DNA of 64,000 bases from an uncultured Verrucomicrobiota bacterium (GCA_903831085.1 CAIKWE010000049.1:1-64000), one strand, 5' to 3'; shown: positions 17,691 to 25,975, numbered from the stretch's first letter. Translations and numbers: made by a program. Notes: generated by a model not told the origin, from the sequence alone.

Positions 17691-18877
17691 TGAGCTTTAT
17701 CCAGTTCGGCGCAGGCTTCGGCGATCAGCGCGGCGGCTTTTTCAACTTCTTTGGCGCTGACATTGAGCGGCGGCAGCATCCGCAGCACCCGCACGGCGGT
17801 GGCGAGAGTGAGCAGGCCTTTGTCCTGAAGCAGTTTCTGTAGCGGAGCGGCGTTATCTTTCAGCACCAGCCCGACCATCAGTCCGCAACCCCGCGCGCCT
17901 TCAATCCACGCATACTTGGCGGCAATCGCCTGAAGTTTCTCAAGAAGAAGCGCGCCCATGACCTGAGCGTTCTTCAACAGGTGTTCTTTTTCGATCGTTT
18001 CGATAACAGCCAGCGCGGCGGCGCAGGCCAGCGGTGTTCCACCGAACGTGGTCGCGTGGTTGCCCGGTTGGAACACATCTGCCACCTTTGGAGAAGTGAC
18101 CACTGCGCCGATCGGAAATCCGTTGCCAAGCGCTTTAGCCAGTGAGAATGCGTCCGGCTGTACATCATAGTTCTGAAAGCCGAACCATTTTCCGGTCCGG
18201 CCAACACCGGCCTGTACTTCGTCGAAAAACAGCAGCAGATCTTTTTCGTCGCAGAGTTTCCGCAGACCTTTAATAAAAGCTGGATCGGCGGGAATAATGC
18301 CGCCTTCGCCCTGCACGGCTTCAACGAGAATCGCAGCGGTTTTTTCCGTCACGGCGGCTCTGCATGACTCCAGATTGTTGAATTCCGCGTATTTAAAACC
18401 TTCGGGCAGAGGATAGAAGCCTTTCTGAACTTTTTCCTGACCGGTCGCCGTCAGCGTGGCCAGCGTCCGGCCATGAAATGAATTTTTCATGGTGATCACT
18501 TCATATTTGCCTTTGGCCGAGCCCCACAGCCGCGCGAGTTTGATCAGTCCTTCATTGGCTTCCGCGCCGGAGTTACAGAAAAAGCATTTTCCGCCCAGCG
18601 ACCGTTCGGCCAGCGCCTGCGCGAGCTGCGGCTGGTTTTCGTTATAGTAAAGGTTGGAAACGTGCACCAGTTTCGCCGCCTGCTCCTGTATAGCTTCGAC
18701 GACCGCCGGATGGCAATGCCCGACGTTCAGCACGGCGATACCGGCGAGGAAGTCGAGGTATTCTTTGCCGTCGGCATCCCAAACCTTGGAACCTTTGCCT
18801 TTCACCAGTACGAGACCTGGCGCATAGGTCGGCATCACATACTTTTTGTGCAGTTCGGTTATTTCAGTACTTTTCAT
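17687..18877 (-). CDS. argD: Acetylornithine aminotransferase
   Basis: A 396-residue PLP enzyme of arginine synthesis (and often of lysine synthesis as succinyl-DAP aminotransferase). It shows the phosphate-binding NSGAEANEG (102-110), the cofactor-stacking FFDEVQAGVGRTGKWFGF with Asp219, and the Schiff-base Lys248 in SLAKALGNGFPIGA. It uses glutamate to transaminate N-acetylglutamate semialdehyde. It lies between argB and the pseudouridine synthase, with two bases to argB, so the genes are cotranscribed. Confidence 0.93.
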   Translation of the reverse strand: MKSTEITELHKKYVMPTYAPGLVLVKGKGSKVWDADGKEYLDFLAGIAVLNVGHCHPAVVEAIQEQAAKLVHVSNLYYNENQPQLAQALAERSLGGKCFFCNSGAEANEGLIKLARLWGSAKGKYEVITMKNSFHGRTLATLTATGQEKVQKGFYPLPEGFKYAEFNNLESCRAAVTEKTAAILVEAVQGEGGIIPADPAFIKGLRKLCDEKDLLLFFDEVQAGVGRTGKWFGFQNYDVQPDAFSLAKALGNGFPIGAVVTSPKVADVFQPGNHATTFGGTPLACAAALAVIETIEKEHLLKNAQVMGALLLEKLQAIAAKYAWIEGARGCGLMVGLVLKDNAAPLQKLLQDKGLLTLATAVRVLRMLPPLNVSAKEVEKAAALIAEACAELDKAQ

Positions 18878-18879
18878 CT

Positions 18880-19752
18880 TTATTTCACAATTTCGGTTCC
18901 GACGCCTTTGTCGGTGAACAGTTCCAGCAGCAGCGAGTGGGGCAGCGCCGAATCAATAATATGAGTTTTGCTGACGCCTGCTTTAAGCGCTTCAACCGCG
19001 CCGCCGATCTTCGGCAGCATACCGCCGGAGATAATGCCCCTCGCGATCAAATCTTCCACTTCGCTCAGACTCAGGGTTGAAATCAGTGTGGTCGCATCGT
19101 TCGGATCCCGCAACAGTCCCGGCACATCGCTCAGGAAAACCAGTTTCCTAGCCTGCAGGGCACAGGCAATGGCGTTGGCGACGTCGTCGGCGTTGACGTT
19201 GTAAAGATGTCCGTCCTCGCCGCGTCCGAGCGGCGTGATGACCGGAATGATGTCCGCTTTCAGAAACGCCTTGATCGGCTCCACGTCCACGTGGATCACT
19301 TTGCCGACGTAGCCCCAGTCGAGTTCCGCGCCGGTCTGCGGATCAAAGCCGACATGCTTTTTGACCTTTATGATGTCTTCGCCGTGAATGCCGTGCGCTT
19401 TGCCGCCGTAATTTTTGATGATTTCCACAAGGTGCGGATTCACCTCATTGTTCAGAACGCTCTCGACCACTTTAATGGTCTGCTCGTCTGTCACCCGCAG
19501 ACCCTGAACAAAGTTCGGCTGGATATGCGCTTCCCGCATTTTTTTGGAAACGGACTTACCGCCGCCGTGAACAATCACCGGCTGAAGACCGACGCATTCC
19601 ATGAACGCGACATCCTTGAGGATGTTCCGGTAGCCGATCTCGCTCTCCATAATACTGCCGCCGAACTTAACGACAACTGTATCGCCCCGGAACTTCTGAA
19701 TATGGGGCAGGGCTTCAATCAGCACCGACGCCTTTTCAATCATTTGCTGCAT
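18880..19752 (-). CDS. argB: Acetylglutamate kinase
   Basis: A 290-residue amino-acid kinase that phosphorylates N-acetylglutamate, the second step of arginine synthesis. It has VVVKFGGSIM (ATP phosphate contacts), PVIVHGGGKSVSKKM (acetylglutamate binding) and the NVNADDVANAIACAL stretch. I start at ATG 19752, preceded by ACGGAAA; an upstream in-frame ATG at 19830 would run back into argJ. The N-terminal helix (IEKASVLIEALPHIQKF) is typical of arginine-inhibited hexameric enzymes, so feedback control is likely. Confidence 0.94.
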   Translation of the reverse strand: MQQMIEKASVLIEALPHIQKFRGDTVVVKFGGSIMESEIGYRNILKDVAFMECVGLQPVIVHGGGKSVSKKMREAHIQPNFVQGLRVTDEQTIKVVESVLNNEVNPHLVEIIKNYGGKAHGIHGEDIIKVKKHVGFDPQTGAELDWGYVGKVIHVDVEPIKAFLKADIIPVITPLGRGEDGHLYNVNADDVANAIACALQARKLVFLSDVPGLLRDPNDATTLISTLSLSEVEDLIARGIISGGMLPKIGGAVEALKAGVSKTHIIDSALPHSLLLELFTDKGVGTEIVK

Positions 19753-19765
19753 GTTTTTTTCCGTT

Positions 19766-20947
19766 CTATTCCACATTGATCCGCACGTAGTCCTCGGTGA
19801 AGTTGCAGGTGTAGACCACCGAGCTTCCACCGCCGAGATTCAAATTGATGTTAATGGTGAAAGCCTCTTTGGAAACGGCCGCAACCAGTTCCTCTTCCGG
19901 CGTTCCGGCAGCCATGCCTTTGCGCACGGCAGGTACATCGTCGTAGTCGATGTCGACCTTGTTTTCCTGCACCTGCGCGTAGGAATAACCGATCGCATCC
20001 ATAATCCGTCCCCAGTTAGGCCGCTTGCCCGCCCATGCGGTCTTATTGAGCATGGAGTTGGCGACCGCCCGGGCGGCTTCCTCGGCTTCGCCGCCGGAGG
20101 CCGCACCGGTCACTTTGACTGTGATGACCCGCGTGGCGCCTTCGCCGTCTTTGACGATCATCATGGCGAGATCGAACATCACTTTTTCCAATGTTTGGAA
20201 AAAAAGTTTCCAATGTTTGGAACTTTGCGTGATGAGCTCGTTTCCGGCTTGTCCGTTGGCGAGACAGATGACCGTATCGTTGGTGCTCCGGTCGCCGTCC
20301 ACGGTGATCCGGTTAAAGCTCATATCGGCCGCGACCCGCAGCGCACATTGCAGGGTGTGTTTTTCGATCGCCGCGTCGGTCAGGATGAAAGCGAGCATGG
20401 TGGCCATGTTCGGCTCAATCATTCCGGAACCTTTGGCAAGACCGGTGATCCGTACCGGCTTTCCGTCGAGGTCAATCTCGACTGTTACGGTTTTGCTGAC
20501 GAGATCGGTGGTCATCATGGCTTCCGCCGCGTCCATTCCGCCGTCGGGGGAAACTGCGTCAAACAGCAGTTCAATGCCTCCGGCGATTTTATCCATCGGA
20601 AGCGGTTTGCCGATCGTGCCGGTGGAGCAGACAAAAACATCTAAAGGAGGTATGCCGAGTTTTCCAGCGGCGAGGGCGGCCATCGCTTCGGCGTCGGCCA
20701 TGCCTTGCTCGCCGTTACAGGCGTTGGCATTGCCGCTGTTCATCACAATCGCCCGCGCGCCGTCGTGTTCTACGACCTTAAGATCCCATTTGACCGGAGA
20801 GGCCTTGATCTGATTGGTTGTGAAGACAGCCGCGGTTTCCGCTGACACGTCTGAGACGATCAGGGCCATATCTTTTTTCTTTTTCTTGATTCCGGCGGAG
20901 ATTCCGGCCGCCGAAAATCCCTTTGGTAAAGGCAGTGATTTTTTCAT
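19766..20947 (-). CDS. argJ: Glutamate N-acetyltransferase / amino-acid acetyltransferase
   Basis: A 393-residue ArgJ that moves the acetyl group from N-acetylornithine to glutamate, recycling it. It is made as a precursor that self-cleaves before the nucleophile Thr183 in KGSGMIEPNMATML. Other family blocks are TTNQIKASPVKW, NSGNANACNG and DGEGATR. The start is ATG 20947, preceded by GGAG. Two exact palindromes (20186-20200 and 20208-20222) are encoded in-frame as KHWKLFFQTLEKV, in a stretch where other ArgJ proteins have a variable helix, apparently without changing length. First gene of argJ-argB-argD. Confidence 0.94.
   Translation of the reverse strand: MKKSLPLPKGFSAAGISAGIKKKKKDMALIVSDVSAETAAVFTTNQIKASPVKWDLKVVEHDGARAIVMNSGNANACNGEQGMADAEAMAALAAGKLGIPPLDVFVCSTGTIGKPLPMDKIAGGIELLFDAVSPDGGMDAAEAMMTTDLVSKTVTVEIDLDGKPVRITGLAKGSGMIEPNMATMLAFILTDAAIEKHTLQCALRVAADMSFNRITVDGDRSTNDTVICLANGQAGNELITQSSKHWKLFFQTLEKVMFDLAMMIVKDGEGATRVITVKVTGAASGGEAEEAARAVANSMLNKTAWAGKRPNWGRIMDAIGYSYAQVQENKVDIDYDDVPAVRKGMAAGTPEEELVAAVSKEAFTININLNLGGGSSVVYTCNFTEDYVRINVE
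20186..20222. repeat. Iterated palindrome, two exact copies
   Basis: TTCCAA-TGT-TTGGAA at 20186-20200 and again at 20208-20222, seven bases apart, inside argJ. Because they lie in different frames they are read as FQTLE and SKHWK. Confidence 0.9.
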
Positions 20948-20999
20948 ATGTTCCAACTCCAGAGGCCGGAGATTACACCCCCGCACAACTTTTCGGAAT

Positions 21000-21036
21000 A
21001 AAAAAAGTCCCGGTCTCGCAAGAGCGCCGGGACTTT
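21000..21036 (-). terminator. Rho-independent terminator after rpsI
   Basis: On the minus strand AAAGTCCCGG pairs with CCGGGACTTT around a 13-base loop and is followed by seven Ts. It separates the rplM-rpsI unit from argJ. Confidence 0.85.
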
Positions 21037-21055
21037 GCCGCAAGCCGCGTACGGC

Positions 21056-21460
21056 TTAGCGTTTCGAGAACTGGAAGCGCTTGCGTGCGCCCGGCTGACC
21101 CGGTTTCTTACGTTCTTTCATACGCGCGTCGCGGGTGAGGAAGCCGCCCTTTTTCAGGATCGGTTTCAGTTCCTCTTCCGCTTTGATCAGAGCGCGGGAC
21201 GCGCCGTGCGAGATGGCACCGCACTGTCCGACTTTGCCGCCGCCGCTGACGATAACCGTCATGTCGTACTGCTTGACGCGGTCGGTGAGCACCAGCGGAC
21301 GAACTACGGTGTCCACCATGTCCTTGGTGTCAAAATAATCCTGGGCGGTTTTGCCGTTTACGGTGATGACGCCGGAGCCTTTGACGAGAGTGACCCGCGC
21401 TACCGATGTTTTGCGCCGGCCTGTTGCGGCAATTTGATCAACTTTTTTCGCTGCTACCAC
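21056..21460 (-). CDS. rpsI: 30S ribosomal protein S9
   Basis: A 134-residue S9/uS9. GRRKTSVARV near the N-terminus, NGKTAQDYF and the basic C-terminal tail RMKERKKPGQPGARKRFQFSKR, which reaches the P-site tRNA in the small subunit and ends in the conserved KR, are all present. It follows rplM by 15 bases, the usual L13-S9 operon. Confidence 0.97.
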   Translation of the reverse strand: MVAAKKVDQIAATGRRKTSVARVTLVKGSGVITVNGKTAQDYFDTKDMVDTVVRPLVLTDRVKQYDMTVIVSGGGKVGQCGAISHGASRALIKAEEELKPILKKGGFLTRDARMKERKKPGQPGARKRFQFSKR

Positions 21461-21475
21461 GTTGTACTCCTTAGA

Positions 21476-21910
21476 TTAGCCTTTAAATTCAAGTATCTGA
21501 ACCTTCTGCGCCGTGTGCGGGTGGTTCGGTCCGACATAGACTTTCAGGCGGGTGATCGTCTTGCGCATCAGGCGGTTGCCAGGAAGCATTCCCTCGACAG
21601 CCTGCATGATAATACGCGTCGGATTTTTCGCACGGATCACAGCGGCACTGCGATTTTGCTGACCGCTCGGATATCCGCTGTAGTCCTGATAAATTTTCTT
21701 TTCTTCCTTGTTGCCGGTCAGCTTCACCTTTTCAGCGTTGATGACCACCACAAAGGCACCGGTGTCCACATGCGGGGTATAGGTCGGTTTGTTGCGGCCG
21801 CGCAGCAGATCTGCGATAAATACGGCCAGACGTCCGGTGGACTTATCCGCGGCGTCGATCACATACCAGTCCCGTTTGATATCATTTTCGTTTGCTACAA
21901 ATGTCTTCAT
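21476..21910 (-). CDS. rplM: 50S ribosomal protein L13
   Basis: A 144-residue L13/uL13. It shows DWYVIDAADKSTGRLAVFIA near the N-terminus, NAEKVKLTGNK, and PHTAQKVQ near the C-terminus. It is an early-assembling large-subunit protein and first gene of the rplM-rpsI operon behind a strong promoter at 21944-21972. Confidence 0.97.
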   Translation of the reverse strand: MKTFVANENDIKRDWYVIDAADKSTGRLAVFIADLLRGRNKPTYTPHVDTGAFVVVINAEKVKLTGNKEEKKIYQDYSGYPSGQQNRSAAVIRAKNPTRIIMQAVEGMLPGNRLMRKTITRLKVYVGPNHPHTAQKVQILEFKG

Positions 21911-21943
21911 TACAAATCTTTCTGGTTCAAATGCAAGGCGGGG

Positions 21944-21972
21944 AAAATATACGAGGGGCTACCCCGTGTCAA
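21944..21972 (-). promoter_or_regulatory. Strong promoter of rplM-rpsI
   Basis: On the minus strand a perfect TTGACA (21972-21967), 17 bases and TATTTT (21949-21944), leaving a leader of about 27 bases before the rplM ATG. The spacer itself is a small inverted repeat (GGGGTAGCCCC). Confidence 0.7.
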
Positions 21973-22008
21973 CACCTGCGCCCAAAGTTTTCTGCAAAAA
22001 GATAGGAA

Positions 22009-22037
22009 TTGTTCTGCGCCGGTCGAAAGGCTATACC
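22009..22037 (+). promoter_or_regulatory. Predicted promoter giving a leaderless transcript
   Basis: TTGTTC (22009-22014), 17 bases, TATACC (22032-22037), then seven bases to the ATG at 22045. No ribosome binding site is present. Confidence 0.45.
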
Positions 22038-22044
22038 CTTCCGC

Positions 22045-22695
22045 ATGAAACTTTTCCGCAAAAAAGAGGTTTGGATGCCAACCGGACGGGGTTGCCTTCT
22101 GCTCATTCTGCTCATCGCCAGCCTTCTTTACGGCACAACCATCGGGCTCTATCCCTTTCTGGCGCAGCATCATCCGGTGGCGAATGCCGAGATCATCATC
22201 ATCGAAGGCTGGTTGGGCGATGTCGAACTCAAAGAGGTGGCCAAGGCAATCCGCCCCGGACAGATTGTTGTCACCACAGGCGGTCCTCTGGGTTACGGAC
22301 AAAAAATTCTTCAATACGACAATTATGCCGAGTTGGCCACCGCGCGTTTGATTGACATGGGCATTCCGGCCGGGACGATTATCACCGTGCCTTCGCCCGA
22401 CACCCAGCATGACCGCACCTATCTTTCTGCGCAAATCACGCGCTGCAAACTCGAAGAGCTTGGTCTCTTCGGAAAGTCCGCCAATCTTTACACGATCGGC
22501 GCGCACGCCCGCCGCTCCTACCTTCTTTTCCATCACGTCTTTGGCAAAGACTATCCGCTTGGTATCATCGCGATTTCTCCGCCGGACTACCATCTCGAAC
22601 ACTGGTATCGCTATAGCGAGGGCGTTAAACATGTCCTGACGGAATTCATCGCCTGGATCTACGTACAATTCTTTCTGATGACGCATCATGCCTGA
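22045..22695 (+). CDS. YdcF/SanA-like membrane protein
   Basis: A 216-residue protein with a membrane anchor at about 14-34 (CLLLILLIASLLYGTTIGLYPF) and a DUF218-type domain: AEIIIIEGWLGD, IVVTTGGPLGYG, PAGTIITVPSPDTQHDRTYLSA and a later SYLLFHHVFG helix. DUF218 proteins (YdcF, SanA, ElyC) act in envelope integrity and undecaprenyl-phosphate or peptidoglycan precursor use; the exact reaction is not known. The upstream in-frame ATG at 22009 lies within the promoter, so I choose 22045, which appears to be leaderless. Its stop overlaps the start of the cyclase gene. Confidence 0.65.
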   Translation: MKLFRKKEVWMPTGRGCLLLILLIASLLYGTTIGLYPFLAQHHPVANAEIIIIEGWLGDVELKEVAKAIRPGQIVVTTGGPLGYGQKILQYDNYAELATARLIDMGIPAGTIITVPSPDTQHDRTYLSAQITRCKLEELGLFGKSANLYTIGAHARRSYLLFHHVFGKDYPLGIIAISPPDYHLEHWYRYSEGVKHVLTEFIAWIYVQFFLMTHHA

Positions 22696-23221
22696 CCGTC
22701 TCCAGCGCCGCCTCGCCGAAATCGGTGCTCCCGCCGATGTGCGCGAACTTGCGGCTCAGCTGGCTGAGCAGGCCATCCGCGATCCGCTGACCGGACTCTA
22801 TAACCGCCGGTTTTTCGACGAGGCTCTCGCCCAGAACATAGAAGCCGCTCGTCGTTACGGCCGCGAGCTGAGTCTCGTGCTGTTTGATCTCGATGGATTT
22901 AAACAGGTCAATGACACCTTCGGGCATGAAGTCGGCGATGAAGTGCTGAAAACCTTTGCGCGGCTCTTGCAGGAAGCCGCGCGCAAAGCCGACATCGTCT
23001 GCCGGATCGGCGGCGATGAGTTTGCCGTGATTCTTCCGGAGACCGGACTTTCCAATGTTTGGAAATTTACAGCGCGGGTTTTCCAAGGTTTGGAAAAATC
23101 AGAGAAACTTTTTCCGGCGGTTGGGAAAATCAGAGCATCCTCCGGAGCCGCCGCGCTACCTGCAGAAAACCTTTTTGCCGAGGCCGACTCCGCATTACGT
23201 GCAGCCAAACCGGCGCGGTAG
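22688..23221 (+). CDS. GGDEF-domain diguanylate cyclase
   Basis: A 177-residue protein that is essentially one GGDEF domain, making cyclic di-GMP from two GTP. It has DPLTGLYNRRFFDEAL (32-47), LFDLDGFKQVNDTFGH (65-80) and the active-site motif RIGGDEFAVILPET (106-119) intact. No inhibitory RxxD site is seen before the motif. There is no sensor domain, so activity would depend on dimerisation or partners. Two exact palindromes (23050-23064, 23081-23095) encode LSNVWKFTARVFQGLEKSEK right after the active site, replacing the usual helix sequence. It overlaps the upstream gene by eight bases. Confidence 0.88.
   Translation: MPDRLQRRLAEIGAPADVRELAAQLAEQAIRDPLTGLYNRRFFDEALAQNIEAARRYGRELSLVLFDLDGFKQVNDTFGHEVGDEVLKTFARLLQEAARKADIVCRIGGDEFAVILPETGLSNVWKFTARVFQGLEKSEKLFPAVGKIRASSGAAALPAENLFAEADSALRAAKPAR
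23050..23095. repeat. Iterated palindrome, two exact copies
   Basis: TTCCAA-TGT-TTGGAA at 23050-23064 and TTCCAA-GGT-TTGGAA at 23081-23095 inside the diguanylate cyclase gene, read as SNVWK and FQGLE in different frames. Confidence 0.9.
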
Positions 23222-23234
23222 AAATCGGTGTTGG

Positions 23235-23393
23235 TTAAAAATCTTTGTCCCAGAACCAGACGATTTTACTTTCACCCTTGTTCTTACCGGACGAGGCATC
23301 GCCTTTAAGGCCAGGCTCTTTGTAGGTTGTCCGGCTGACGCAGGAACTGCAGAGCAGTAGAATAGTAATCAGATAAACCAGCTTTCTGAACAT
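23235..23393 (-). CDS. Small lipoprotein, 52 residues
   Basis: ATG at 23393 follows AAAGGAGTC, a strong ribosome binding site. The 52 residues begin with a lipoprotein signal (MFRKLVYLITILLLCSSC) whose lipobox cysteine is Cys18, leaving a mature peptide of 35 residues, charged and ending in IVWFWDKDF. It starts 18 bases after the serA stop on the same strand, so it is probably cotranscribed with serA. I know no family for it; entericidin-like toxins are of similar size but do not match. Confidence 0.65.
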   Translation of the reverse strand: MFRKLVYLITILLLCSSCVSRTTYKEPGLKGDASSGKNKGESKIVWFWDKDF

Positions 23394-23410
23394 ACAGACT
23401 CCTTTTTCTG

Positions 23411-24988
23411 TTAGAACGAAACCGTGCAGAAGTTGATAGCTTCGATCTTCCCGGCGACTTTAGCGAGAACCTTTTCAGGAACCGGCTGGCTGACTTTCAG
23501 AATCGCGATGGAACGCTCACCGGTCTTGTCGTGCGGGTTGCGCACGTCGTCGATATTGATGCCTTCCTTCGCCATGGCGCCGGCGATTTCACTGAGCACG
23601 CCGGGGCGGTCCATATAGGTGAAGAGGGCGATGTGTCCGGTCGGCTCAAAGTAGAGCTTATCGAAACCGCCGATACGCGAAATCATCATGACACCTTCGG
23701 CGACGGTGCCGCGCACACTGATGCGGCGCAGGTTGTCCTTATCGACGCTGGCCATGAGGTCGATGGTGATGGAGTTGCCGTAGCCTTTGGTTCCATCGGG
23801 TTCGCGGACGGAATACTCAATCCCCATATCTTTCAGGAAAGCGATCGCCGCTTTCGGATCCTTGGAGCGGTCGAATTCTTCGCTCAGCGCGCAGACAACG
23901 GGCACGGCGAGCCATTTGCCGAAGGGTTGCAGGTCGCCGTAGAAGCTGGCCTCGATACGGCTGAGCTTGGTGTCGCTTCCGATCATGGCGCGGGCCAGCG
24001 TGGTGATGGTGTAGGTCAAATCGGCGTAGGCTTCATCCAGACCTTCAGGAATGTCGCGGTTGACGATGTAGGAGGTGACACCCTTCGCATCAAAATCAAT
24101 CAACTGTTCCGCCGAGCGCTGCGCGGCGTTAAAGTTAGCTTCCTTGGTCGAGGCACCGAGATGCGGCACCATGATGTCGGCGATATCGCCGACGCTCTTG
24201 GGGCCTTCGGCGTCTTTTGCATAGACGTCGTTCAGGAAGCGCAGACCTTTTTCGGCCTTGATGGCGCGCAGGTCGTCTTCGTTGACGACGCCGGAGCGGG
24301 CACAGTTCACGAGGGTGGCGCCTTTTTTCATGGCGCTGAACAGCTCTTTATTGATGATGCCTTTGGTGTGTTCGTTTTCAGGAATGTGGAGCGAGACATA
24401 ATCGCTTTGTGCGAAGAGATCTTTCAGCGGAACCAGTTTAGCGCCGATTCGCGCGGCGGCTTCTTCAGAGAGAACCGGATCGAAGGCGAGAATTTTGCAC
24501 TCAAACCCGCTGAGGCGCTTGGCCACCAGTTTGCCGATCGCACCGAGTCCAACGATACCGACGGTTTTGCCGGTGACTTCGCGGCCCATGAATTTGGTCT
24601 TTTCCCACTCGCCGCGCCGGGCGGAAGCATCGGCGGCGATCAGGTGGCGGGCATCGGCCAGCATCAGTGCGACGACCTCTTCGGCGACGGCGTTGGCATT
24701 GGCGCCGGGTGTGTTCATCACGTCGACTTTTTTCTGCCGCGCGTATTTGGTGTCGATCGTATTGTAACCCGCGCCGGCGCGGATAACGACCTTTAGGGCG
24801 GGCAGGGCGTCAATCAGTTTTTGATCAACCTTTTCACTGCGGACGATGACAGCGTAGGCGTCGGGATGCTGCGCGGCGAGAGCGCCGATTTCGGTTTGGG
24901 CATCTTGTACAACCGTATAGTTTCCGTTGGCTTCAAGGAGTTCTTTGGCAATCGAGTCGAGTTTGGTCGGGATCAGTACTTTTTTCAT
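23411..24988 (-). CDS. serA: D-3-phosphoglycerate dehydrogenase
   Basis: First enzyme of serine synthesis, oxidising 3-phosphoglycerate to 3-phosphohydroxypyruvate with NAD+. The 525-residue long form has the NAD-binding VGIVGLGAIGKLVAKRL (about 142-158), catalytic Arg in CARSGVVNEDDL, Glu and His in VPHLGASTKEA, then an intervening domain and a C-terminal ACT domain (DRPGVLSEIAGAMAKEGINI) for serine feedback. CGGAG precedes the ATG. It is divergent from lptE. Confidence 0.95.
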   Translation of the reverse strand: MKKVLIPTKLDSIAKELLEANGNYTVVQDAQTEIGALAAQHPDAYAVIVRSEKVDQKLIDALPALKVVIRAGAGYNTIDTKYARQKKVDVMNTPGANANAVAEEVVALMLADARHLIAADASARRGEWEKTKFMGREVTGKTVGIVGLGAIGKLVAKRLSGFECKILAFDPVLSEEAAARIGAKLVPLKDLFAQSDYVSLHIPENEHTKGIINKELFSAMKKGATLVNCARSGVVNEDDLRAIKAEKGLRFLNDVYAKDAEGPKSVGDIADIMVPHLGASTKEANFNAAQRSAEQLIDFDAKGVTSYIVNRDIPEGLDEAYADLTYTITTLARAMIGSDTKLSRIEASFYGDLQPFGKWLAVPVVCALSEEFDRSKDPKAAIAFLKDMGIEYSVREPDGTKGYGNSITIDLMASVDKDNLRRISVRGTVAEGVMMISRIGGFDKLYFEPTGHIALFTYMDRPGVLSEIAGAMAKEGINIDDVRNPHDKTGERSIAILKVSQPVPEKVLAKVAGKIEAINFCTVSF

Positions 24989-25021
24989 AGTTTTTCTCCG
25001 TGCAAAGAGTGAGTGAACACC

Positions 25022-25050
25022 AAGGTAATAGGAGGATGGAAACGAATCAA
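25022..25050 (-). promoter_or_regulatory. Predicted promoter of serA
   Basis: On the minus strand TTGATT (25050-25045), 17 bases and TACCTT (25027-25022), about 35 bases before the serA ATG. Confidence 0.5.
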
Positions 25051-25076
25051 GTGCAGACGGTTTTGTTTTTCGCTTC

Positions 25077-25106
25077 TTGACCGTGAACAGGGCGCTCTTC
25101 TATGGT
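25077..25106 (+). promoter_or_regulatory. Predicted promoter giving a leaderless lptE transcript
   Basis: TTGACC (25077-25082), 18 bases and TATGGT (25101-25106), followed after six bases by the ATG at 25113. No ribosome binding site. Confidence 0.5.
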
Positions 25107-25112
25107 GTCGGC

Positions 25113-25616
25113 ATGAAATCCGCAAAATTCCTTCTGCTTCCGGTGTTTGCACTGATCCTTTCCGGCTGTGCCGGGTACCGCGTCGGCAGTACGCTTGATA
25201 AATCCATTAAGACGGTGAGCCTGACGATCGTTAACAAAACAGATGAGCCCTCCATCGAAGTAGCCGTCATGAAGGCGTTGCGCGCCGAACTGCAGATGGA
25301 TGGACGGCTTGAGGTGCGCTCGCAGAACGAGGCGGATGTTGTGCTCAGCGTGACGCTCACCAAATTCGACTTAGAGGCACTGTCATATGTCCGCCATCAG
25401 GACTCGCTGGCTGCAGAATACCGCTTGACGGTGACCGCTTCAGCGGTGCTCAGCGATGCCGAGACAGGAAAAGTGATCTTGGAAAACCCGGCGGTGCTGG
25501 GCGAATCCGAATTTTCTTATGCTGAGGATCTTACAACCACCAAACGCCACGGACTGCCGAAGGCGGCGAACGATCTGGCGCGCAAGGTGGTCAGCACGGT
25601 GGTTACAGCCTGGTAA
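25113..25616 (+). CDS. lptE: LptE-like LPS-assembly lipoprotein
   Basis: A 167-residue outer-membrane lipoprotein candidate with the signal LLLPVFALILSGCAGYRVG (lipobox LSGC, Cys18). After the cysteine the GYRVGSTLDKSIKTVSLTIVNK segment, the alternating beta strands and a helix of VMKALRAELQMDGRLEV match LptE, which plugs LptD and helps insert lipopolysaccharide in the outer membrane. This implies a diderm envelope. An upstream start at 25077 would lie inside the promoter, so I use 25113, which seems leaderless. LptD is not in the window. Confidence 0.75.
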   Translation: MKSAKFLLLPVFALILSGCAGYRVGSTLDKSIKTVSLTIVNKTDEPSIEVAVMKALRAELQMDGRLEVRSQNEADVVLSVTLTKFDLEALSYVRHQDSLAAEYRLTVTASAVLSDAETGKVILENPAVLGESEFSYAEDLTTTKRHGLPKAANDLARKVVSTVVTAW

Positions 25617-25634
25617 ATCGTCCCGCGCATCACG

Positions 25635-25667
25635 AAAAAAGCCGTCCGGTGAAGGACGGCTTTTTTG
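25635..25667. terminator. Bidirectional terminator between lptE and rpsT
   Basis: AGCCGTCC pairs with GGACGGCT around GGTGAA, with an A run before and a T run after, so it can stop both converging genes. Confidence 0.85.
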
Positions 25668-25670
25668 TTT

Positions 25671-25685
25671 TTCCAAACATTGGAA
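25671..25685. repeat. Iterated palindrome, exact copy
   Basis: TTCCAA-ACA-TTGGAA directly beyond the rpsT stop codon and next to the terminator. Confidence 0.9.
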
Positions 25686-25688
25686 AAA

Positions 25689-25955
25689 CTATTTTGCCAG
25701 CTTGCGCAGGGCGGCCACTGCACGCTTTTTACGGCGGATGGCGGTGTTCTTCTTGATGACGCCGCGTTTGACGGCTTTATCAAGCACCGAGCTATACTCG
25801 CGCACAGCCTGCTCAGACGTTTCAACAACGCCTGCGGTCAGCACTTCGCGCGTCTTGCGGCGGACAGATTTGACTTTCGTCTTCACCGTCATGTTGCCAA
25901 CGCGCCGCTTTTCAGACGAACGCATTCTTTTTTTGGCACTTTTAATATTCGGCAT
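25689..25955 (-). CDS. rpsT: 30S ribosomal protein S20
   Basis: An 88-residue S20/bS20: MPNIKSAKKRMRSSEKRRVGN at the N-terminus, the AIRRKKRAVAALRKLAK end and high Arg/Lys content are typical. It follows rpsU by 20 bases, so the two are cotranscribed. Confidence 0.95.
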   Translation of the reverse strand: MPNIKSAKKRMRSSEKRRVGNMTVKTKVKSVRRKTREVLTAGVVETSEQAVREYSSVLDKAVKRGVIKKNTAIRRKKRAVAALRKLAK

Positions 25956-25975
25956 GGTTTAAACCTCTATTTAAT

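Noticed and set aside
18777..18790. Further palindrome copy in argD (TCCCAACCTTGGAA)
   Set aside because: The spacer has two rather than three bases and the left arm is mismatched; it encodes the normal KVWDADG of ArgD.
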